Shown here: positions 7,828 through 12,141 of the stretch, in pieces
How the letters are laid out: every line of letters starts with the position of its first letter
How positions within the stretch are numbered: the first letter of the stretch is position 1
DNA from: an uncultured Treponema sp.
GTDB lineage: Bacteria > Spirochaetota > Spirochaetia > Treponematales > Treponemataceae
Direction: 5' to 3'
Assembly (NCBI GenBank): GCA_938045195.1
Contig: CALINC010000137.1
Coordinates: forward strand, 1-12,141
DNA length: 12,141 nucleotides
Position numbers and translations under genes: made by a program
The notes under the pieces: model-generated
Seen by the model: the letters and a program-made list of their open reading frames with translations, nothing else
What the model was told of the DNA's origin: nothing
Databases searched by the model: none

Positions 7828-8229
7828 TCATATTTTATATTGTGCTCTGTAACAGTGAATCATCGTTACTATAAAATTTATGAGCAAATAGATAACCATA
7901 CCGATAAGCGAAATTGTCGGATATTTATGCAACCAAGCAGCATAGATAACAAACAAAACACATGCAATAGGTGTAAAAATTTTAAATAGTTTCCACGAAA
8001 ATGCCGAATACATTTTCATCGACTTTTCCCATTTTTCACGACTTTCCCTTTGATGTACTGTCGTTTTTTGCATTCGGTAATAAATATTCACCCACTTCTT
8101 TTGTTTTTTACTTTGCTCATCATAAGGATACTTATCTATTGCAGCCTTATATGTAAAATGCCCAATAAAATACATAGCAGAAAAAGTAAATAAACTGCTT
8201 AATGAAATAAAAAGTTCTATTTTATCCAT
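7828..8229 (-). CDS. small integral membrane protein of unknown function
   Basis: The 133-residue product is predicted to cross the membrane about three times (roughly 5-26, 82-101 and 105-126). A polar, strongly basic loop of about 50 residues lies between the first two helices (YPYDEQSKKQKKW, then RMQKTTVHQRESREKWEKS). I do not recognise a family. The start is the ATG at 8229, with GGAAG six bases upstream; a GTG one codon earlier is less well placed. It sits 55 bases after the heptad-cysteine peptide gene and about 140 bases before the ABC exporter, all on the same strand. An accessory, immunity or processing role in that locus is an inference from position. The 139 bases before the exporter show no clear promoter or terminator. 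Confidence 0.75.
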   Translation of the reverse strand: MDKIELFISLSSLFTFSAMYFIGHFTYKAAIDKYPYDEQSKKQKKWVNIYYRMQKTTVHQRESREKWEKSMKMYSAFSWKLFKIFTPIACVLFVIYAAWLHKYPTISLIGMVIYLLINFIVTMIHCYRAQYKI

Positions 8230-8284
8230 CACCTTCTTCCATCAGTTTTATGAAAATAAAAACTAAGTATTGAATACGCTCATA

Positions 8285-8488
8285 TTATGAATTTATGACA
8301 CAGCCGCCGGCACCGTGTTGACAACCGCTTGCATTACCAGCACAACCACCACCATTAACATTACAAATTCCCGCATTTACACCACATGCGCCAATATTAG
8401 CAGGACATGGACCATTAACCGGACATGGTCCAACTTTCGGAGTTATTTCATCATCACAAATGTAAATATTACTTTCGTAAGTATTCAT
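8285..8488 (-). CDS. heptad-cysteine repeat peptide (candidate secreted or modified peptide precursor)
   Basis: The 67-residue product has an acidic N-terminal part (MNTYESNIYICDDEITPKVG) and a glycine/asparagine/cysteine-rich core. Cysteines fall at 22, 28, 35, 42, 49, 56 and 63: one six-residue step, then five exact seven-residue steps. The unit is roughly C-x-x-N-x-G-x, and Asn occupies the third place after Cys in five of six units (25, 31, 38, 45, 52). The DNA shows matching diverged 21-base units. The split between leader-like and repeat core suggests a ribosomally made, post-translationally modified peptide, and the genes behind it encode a membrane protein and an ABC exporter. No double-glycine cleavage motif and no modifying enzyme is seen. 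Expression is well supported: GGAGG (complement of 8497-8501) lies eight bases before the ATG, and there is a good promoter. Metal binding or a disulfide-linked structure are alternatives. Confidence 0.8.
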   Translation of the reverse strand: MNTYESNIYICDDEITPKVGPCPVNGPCPANIGACGVNAGICNVNGGGCAGNASGCQHGAGGCVINS

Positions 8489-8544
8489 ATATCAAACCTC
8501 CAAATAAAAAATATAACTATCCAATAATATCCGGCTATGATTAA

Positions 8545-8573
8545 ATTATGACATAAATTTTTAATTTTATCAA
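8545..8573 (-). promoter_or_regulatory. promoter of the heptad-cysteine peptide operon
   Basis: On the minus strand TTGATA (complement of 8568-8573) is followed after 17 bases by CATAAT (complement of 8545-8550). Initiation would be near 8538, giving a leader of about 50 bases before the ATG at 8488. No terminator-like hairpin follows within the three-gene run, so the peptide, membrane protein and exporter genes may share this transcript. Confidence 0.6.
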
Positions 8574-8704
8574 TCAATACAACAACTCTTGTATCATCTT
8601 TTTTTTGTAGAAGCGATTTTTATATATATTCGGATAACCCTTGCCAAAAAAACTGTTTTGCAAAGTAATCCGTAAGGCAATTTTATCTATTTTTTAGTAT
8701 CTGG

Positions 8705-8733
8705 TTGCAGCAATTGAGTTCCGCTCTTATAAT
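8705..8733 (+). promoter_or_regulatory. promoter candidate for the lipoprotein/MATE operon
   Basis: TTGCAG (8705-8710), a 17-base spacer and a perfect TATAAT (8728-8733) form a plausible sigma-70-type promoter about 190 bases before the lipoprotein ATG. A second TATAAT at 8765-8770 with a weaker TTTACG at 8742-8747, also 17 bases apart, could be an alternative. Either transcript would include the palindromic repeat at 8846-8902 in its leader. Confidence 0.5.
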
Positions 8734-8845
8734 TTTTCCTCTTTACGAAATTAAAAAAAAACGATATAATACCATAAAAAGGGCAATAAGACTTATCCGT
8801 ATAACATGCTCAATAATAATTTGAATATGGTTTATGACGGTATTG

Positions 8846-8902
8846 TTATTCGTGCGGAGGGTTTAATACCCCGACGCTCTGCGTTGGGGGTTGTTGATTA
8901 AA
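8846..8902 (+). repeat. dispersed palindromic repeat, copy 1
   Basis: It begins with TTATTCGTGCGGAGGG, shared with copy 2 at 12042. It continues TTTAATACCCCGACGC (8862-8877), a TCT loop, then GCGTTGGGG (8881-8889) and a degraded ATTAAA end (8897-8902). The CCCCGACGC/GCGTTGGGG stem is strong with one G-T pair. No T-tract follows, so it does not look like a standard terminator. It lies in the leader of the lipoprotein gene, where the hairpin could affect expression. Confidence 0.7.
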
Positions 8903-8927
8903 AACGCCCTTTACTAACGGGATATCT

Positions 8928-10181
8928 ATGAAAAAAATTAAGAATATAATTTTGTTTTTACTTACAACGCAAATTTTATTTTTTTCGTGTACAAAAAATG
9001 AAGAAAATAAAATTGCCGTTATTTGGACGGACAGAACGGATTTTATTTCTTATTGCGAAGTATTTAATAATTCGCAAGACAAGTATAAAGTCATTGTAGA
9101 ATATAAAGAAAACCCTGCCGATGCAATTATAAATGCAGAAGTACAGCCTGACATTGTAGTGGGACCTTGGCTAAAAGGAAAATCGGCGCGGGGAAATTTT
9201 AGAAAAATAAATAATTTATTCGGCGAAGATAAAATAAATAAAGATGACTTTTATCCTGAGCTTTTAAATTTAGGAAATATTTCAAATAATCAATATTTAC
9301 TTCCGGTAAGTTTTAATTTACCTATGATTATTTTTTCGTCCGCAGTTAAATCGCAAATTAAAAACGGCTTTACGATTTCTCCTGATGAAATGCGGGATGC
9401 TTCCATTCAATTTAATAAAATAAACGGCGGCGTATATTCCCGTATGGGATTTTCGCCGAGGTGGTGCGATGAATTTTTGTATATGACCGCAAAGGGCTTT
9501 AATTCTTCTTTTGAAGAAGAAAATGATTTTTTTTCGTGGAATGATAAGTCGCTCCAAAATGCGATTGCCTATATACGGAATTGGAGTAAGGAGATAAATT
9601 CTTCTGCAAGAGCAGAAGATGAATTTAAATTTAAGTATTTATATGACTCTCCGTATTCGCTGGTACGGAACGGGCACTGTCTTTTCTATTATGTTTCAAG
9701 CAATGAACTATTTTCTATGCCGCCAAAACAATTGGAAAATATCGATTTTAGGTGGCTCAGTTTTAACGATAAAACTCCGCTTAATGACGATATTCTTTAT
9801 GCAGGAATATGCAGTAAAGCAAAAAATAAAAAAGCAGCCGAAGCGTTTTTTATTTGGTTCTTTAATGAAAAAACTCAAAAACAACTTTTAGACCGTTCCA
9901 ATCAAATGAAATTAATGGTAAGTTCTTTCGCACTTGCCGGCGGCTTCTCCGGCTTGCGGCAAGTTACCGAAAAACTTTTGCCGCGATATTATCCGCTATT
10001 GCTTGCACATTTACCGCAGACAGGAAATATCCATACCCCGCATATTCTTCCCAGTAATTGGCTGAAATTAAAAAGAGAAATTGTGATGCCTTATTTAAAG
10101 GACGCTTGCAGTGCGGAAAATTCCGAAAGTCCGGTCCCATCTTTAAATAAAAAAATTACGGACTGGTACAAAAATCAATAG
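8928..10181 (+). CDS. solute-binding lipoprotein (extracellular substrate-binding protein, family 1-like)
   Basis: The 417-residue product begins with a signal peptide (MKKIKNIILFLLTTQILFFS) and Cys21. The lipobox FFSC is relaxed in the way common in spirochaetes, so a membrane-anchored lipoprotein is likely. After it come features of family 1 substrate-binding proteins of ABC importers: an opening strand (KIAVIWTDRTDF), PDIVVGPWLKGK, YLLPVSFNLPMIIFSS (the usual tyrosine-leading-to-P hinge strand), a middle NAIAYIRNW helix, and the late SKAKNKKAAEAFFIWFF and KTQKQLLDR helices. Family 1 proteins usually bind sugars or other small solutes; the ligand cannot be read from the sequence. No permease or ATPase gene is nearby, so it is either an orphan partner of a remote importer or has another role. 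The ribosome binding site before ATG 8928 is weak (ACGGGA). It is followed by a MATE transporter gene 63 bases downstream. Confidence 0.82.
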   Translation: MKKIKNIILFLLTTQILFFSCTKNEENKIAVIWTDRTDFISYCEVFNNSQDKYKVIVEYKENPADAIINAEVQPDIVVGPWLKGKSARGNFRKINNLFGEDKINKDDFYPELLNLGNISNNQYLLPVSFNLPMIIFSSAVKSQIKNGFTISPDEMRDASIQFNKINGGVYSRMGFSPRWCDEFLYMTAKGFNSSFEEENDFFSWNDKSLQNAIAYIRNWSKEINSSARAEDEFKFKYLYDSPYSLVRNGHCLFYYVSSNELFSMPPKQLENIDFRWLSFNDKTPLNDDILYAGICSKAKNKKAAEAFFIWFFNEKTQKQLLDRSNQMKLMVSSFALAGGFSGLRQVTEKLLPRYYPLLLAHLPQTGNIHTPHILPSNWLKLKREIVMPYLKDACSAENSESPVPSLNKKITDWYKNQ

Positions 10182-10244
10182 ACCCGTATGCTTGAACAAA
10201 AGCAATAATGTGTATATCATAAAGCCTTTAACGGAGTGTGCAGA

Positions 10245-11639
10245 ATGACAAATTTTGAAAACCCGCCGAGCGGTTGTTTGGAAACGGAAAGCGCGGGAAA
10301 AATTTCCGGCAAATTGTGGAAGCTGGCATATCCGACAATGATTTCAATGGGCTTACAAAGTTTCTATGATATTGTCGATATGGCATGGGTAGGTCAAATA
10401 TCAAAGAAAGCTCTTTCAGGAGTTGCACTTTTTTCTACAGTATATATGTTGTTTACAATATTGAATGAAATTGCCGGTGCAAGTTCGGTTTCAATGATAG
10501 CACAAAATTATGGGCGCGGCGATATGGAAAAAACGCAGCGTATTGCAGAACAGACAATCAGTTTTAAAGTTGTGCTTGCAATTATTTCGGCAATTTTACT
10601 TGCATTTTTTTTAAAACCTCTGTTATGGTTTTTTCTGCCGGAAGAAGAAGTCATCAAAAATGCGCTTGAGTACGGCTGGATACGTATTTTCTTTATACCG
10701 ATAATGTTTTCTTCTTATTCCGTAAATACGATTTTCCGATGCACAGGCGACGCAAAGACACCGATGCAGATAATGATAATTTCCGCAGTACTTAATTTAA
10801 TTTTAGACCCTATTTTTATGTTCGATGTAATTCCCGGAACAAATATTGCCGGCTGCGGTATGGGAATTTTCGGCGCAGCCCTTGCAACTGTTATTGCAAG
10901 AACGGCAAGTTTTTTGTATGGATTTATTATTTTACTTGCGGGACATAAAAAGATTAAAATAAGTTTTAAAGGTCTTTTTAAATTGGATAAAAAAATCGAT
11001 AAAGATTTATTGCTAATCGGACTTCCCTCAGGTATAAACCTATTGGTGCGGACTTTTGCACAAGTTACAATTATGAAATTCGTTACCGTATATGGAGCAG
11101 ATGCAGTCGCTCTTGCCGGTGTCGGCGGTAAATTTTCGCAATTTGCTTTTATGCCTATGTTCGGGTTTAATATGGGTGGTTCTACTTTAATAGGACATAG
11201 CTTAGGACGTGAGAATATTCCTCAAGCAAAATTAACGGCACGGCTCGCTTCTTTTATGTCATTTTCGGTAATTGCAGTTTTTACGGTAATTATTTTTACC
11301 GTGCCTCAGCCGCTTCTAAAATTATTTTTTAAAGATGATACGGCAATGATTACGCAAGGAGCCGTGATGGTTAAAATTTTTTATTGTTCATTTTTAATTC
11401 TTGCGGCGGGGCTAGGTCTTGCGACAGTCTTTGCAGGTTCAGGTCATACGAAGCCGCTTTTATATTCCACTCTTGCTTCCCGTTGGTTTATTCAAATTCC
11501 ATTTTTATTTTTAGTGGTGAATATTTTACACTTGCCCTTATATGCAGTTTGGTCTTCTTACATTGCTTCCGAAATTGCCGAATTCTCCGTAATTTTTTAC
11601 CATTATAGAAAAAGTGTTTGGTGTCATAAAAGGGTTTAG
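10245..11639 (+). CDS. MATE-family multidrug/sodium (or proton) antiporter
   Basis: The 464-residue inner-membrane protein has the usual MATE length and about twelve membrane helices in two six-helix halves. Typical signatures are KLAYPTMISMGLQSFYDIVDMAWVGQ (the first helix), the RCTGDAKTPMQIMII loop after helix four, NLILDPIFMF, and in the second half PSGINLLVRTF and the late SGHTKPLLYSTLASRW loop, which mirrors the one in the first half. MATE proteins expel cationic or other small compounds using a sodium or proton gradient. The ATG at 10245 is preferred because GGAG (10233-10236) lies eight bases upstream; a GTG at 10236 overlaps that site. The gene follows the lipoprotein gene by 63 bases, and the rlmJ fragment begins two bases after its stop, so the three are probably co-transcribed. 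The substrate is unknown. Confidence 0.9.
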   Translation: MTNFENPPSGCLETESAGKISGKLWKLAYPTMISMGLQSFYDIVDMAWVGQISKKALSGVALFSTVYMLFTILNEIAGASSVSMIAQNYGRGDMEKTQRIAEQTISFKVVLAIISAILLAFFLKPLLWFFLPEEEVIKNALEYGWIRIFFIPIMFSSYSVNTIFRCTGDAKTPMQIMIISAVLNLILDPIFMFDVIPGTNIAGCGMGIFGAALATVIARTASFLYGFIILLAGHKKIKISFKGLFKLDKKIDKDLLLIGLPSGINLLVRTFAQVTIMKFVTVYGADAVALAGVGGKFSQFAFMPMFGFNMGGSTLIGHSLGRENIPQAKLTARLASFMSFSVIAVFTVIIFTVPQPLLKLFFKDDTAMITQGAVMVKIFYCSFLILAAGLGLATVFAGSGHTKPLLYSTLASRWFIQIPFLFLVVNILHLPLYAVWSSYIASEIAEFSVIFYHYRKSVWCHKRV

Positions 11640-11641
11640 CA

Positions 11642-12064
11642 ATGCTGAGTTACCGGCATGGATTTCATGCAGAAAATACCGCAGATGTTTTTAAACACTC
11701 GGTTTTATTTTCATTTTTAACGCTTTACACAAAAAAAGAAAAACCCTTTACGGCTTTTGATTTAAACGGAGGGGCGGGGATGTATAATCTTTTAAGTGAA
11801 TGGTCTTTGCAAACCGGTGAAGCCGAAAACTTAAAAAAGCTGTATAAAAATATTCCGAATATCCATGTTCATAAAAGAGACTATTGTGAAGCGTTTTGTG
11901 CATTAACGCCGCCGTCATCTCATCGCGGAGAACTTATACGGGGTTTTGCTCTTTTTGATCCAAGTTATGAAGTTGTTTCCGATTATGAAAATATTGTATA
12001 TGCAATAGAAAAAACAAGGAGCCGTTGGCAGGCAGGAATTTTTATTCGTGCGGAGGGGGTTTAA
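11642..12064 (+). pseudogene. rlmJ: decayed 23S rRNA (adenine-N6)-methyltransferase RlmJ, N-terminal part
   Basis: The 140-residue reading frame opens with the RlmJ signature MLSYRHGFHA. Intact RlmJ is about 280 residues and methylates A2030 of 23S rRNA (E. coli numbering). Three kinds of damage are visible. First, residues 57-63 (TGEAEN) join directly to LKKLYKNIPNIHVHKRD, so about 65-70 residues present in intact relatives, including the YPGSP and ELHP segments, are missing in frame near 11830. Second, key motifs differ: HAENTAD instead of HAGNHAD, DLNGGAG instead of D-x-HAGAG, and DPSY (106-109) instead of the catalytic DPPY. Third, the frame ends in RAEGV inside a palindromic repeat, so the last third is absent. 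Its start is two bases after the MATE stop. It is almost certainly inactive as a methyltransferase. Confidence 0.85.
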
Positions 12065-12115
12065 TACCCCGACGCTGCACAACATACGCTCTGCGTCGTA
12101 ACAAAGGGTATTAAA
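12042..12115 (+). repeat. dispersed palindromic repeat, copy 2, truncating rlmJ
   Basis: It starts with the same TTATTCGTGCGGAGGG as copy 1. The left arm TTTAATACCC (12060-12069) is matched by a perfect inverted GGGTATTAAA (12106-12115), with a nested GACGC (12071-12075)/GCGTC (12093-12097) stem. Compared with copy 1 it has 14 extra bases in the apex, next to a repeated CGCT, and unpaired bases on the right arm. It supplies the last codons (RAEGV) and the stop of the rlmJ fragment. The final 26 bases of the window after it show no recognisable feature. Confidence 0.7.
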
Positions 12116-12141
12116 GCCGACTGCAACCTCCTTATGAGAAC

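Larger units (their letters stand above)
8489..8927. other. divergent intergenic region (439 bases)
   Basis: The region separates the minus-strand peptide operon from the plus-strand lipoprotein operon and contains no credible gene. It holds the minus-strand promoter (8545-8573) and an imperfect inverted repeat at 8631-8672, with outer arms CGGAT/ATCCG and inner arms around CTTGC/GCAAAG. It also has plus-strand promoter candidates at 8705-8733 and 8742-8770, and one copy of a palindromic repeat at 8846-8902. A 31-codon frame from ATG 8806 runs into that repeat, has no ribosome binding site and is probably not a gene. Confidence 0.7.

Noticed and set aside
8315..8527. 70-codon plus-strand frame opposite the heptad-cysteine peptide
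   Set aside because: Its Thr/Ile-rich product is the complement of the Cys/Asn/Gly repeat. The minus strand has the promoter, ribosome binding site and patterned protein.
8806..8900. Short frame entering repeat copy 1 (ends ALGVVD)
   Set aside because: There is no ribosome binding site and most of it is repeat sequence. It is at best a scrap of a gene cut by the repeat.
8862..8902. Repeat copy 1 hairpin as a rho-independent terminator
   Set aside because: The stem is strong but is followed by GTTGTTGATTAAAA and not a T-tract. It also lies upstream of the gene it would have to end.
1..12141. tRNA, rRNA or CRISPR array
   Set aside because: I saw no cloverleaf with a TTCGA-type arm, no rRNA-like stretch and no regularly spaced direct repeats with spacers. 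The only regular repeat is the 21-base coding unit in the cysteine peptide.

Overview
The window looks like a chromosomal segment of a host-associated spirochaete, most likely a Treponema of the T. denticola type. The DNA is AT-rich. Housekeeping genes (gap, yebC) carry clean TTGACA-N17-TAnAAT promoters and AGGAG-type ribosome binding sites. A substrate-binding protein has a relaxed spirochaetal lipobox. There are two attC-like integron recombination sites, and a chromosomal integron is known from T. denticola. The genus is an inference from these features; no 16S or other phylogenetic marker was compared.

Layout. (1) 1-2080: conserved core. gap (glycolysis, + strand) and yebC (- strand) converge on one shared bidirectional terminator. 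Each has its own strong sigma-70-like promoter. (2) 2118-2348: the C-terminal scrap of an IS630-type transposase. (3) 2413-5802: a stretch bounded by two attC-like sites in the same (-) orientation. It holds a small exported protein and an SF1 helicase with a C-terminal PD-(D/E)XK (DUF2726-like) nuclease domain, nine bases apart, apparently forming one roughly 3.3 kb integron cassette. No integrase gene is visible, so this is a cassette cluster without its integrase, at least within the window. (4) 5785-8573: further - strand genes. These are a short antitoxin-like reading frame ending inside the attC, an ABC exporter, a small membrane protein and, at the head of the apparent operon behind a good promoter, a 67-residue peptide with seven cysteines at almost perfect seven-residue spacing. 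The last three form a candidate secreted-peptide (RiPP/bacteriocin-like) locus with no maturation enzyme in the window. (5) 8489-8927: a divergent intergenic region with promoters for both sides, an imperfect palindrome and one copy of a dispersed palindromic repeat. (6) 8928-12064: a + strand run of a solute-binding lipoprotein, a MATE efflux transporter and a decayed rlmJ fragment. rlmJ has an internal in-frame deletion and is cut off by a second copy of the palindromic repeat (12042-12115).

How the parts relate. The core genes at the left edge are ordinary. From 2.1 kb onward the window looks accessory: transposase scrap, cassette boundaries, cargo genes of unknown or defence/peptide-type function, and repeat-associated gene decay. 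The two observations most worth following are the heptad-cysteine peptide with its exporter, and the attC-bounded helicase-nuclease cassette.
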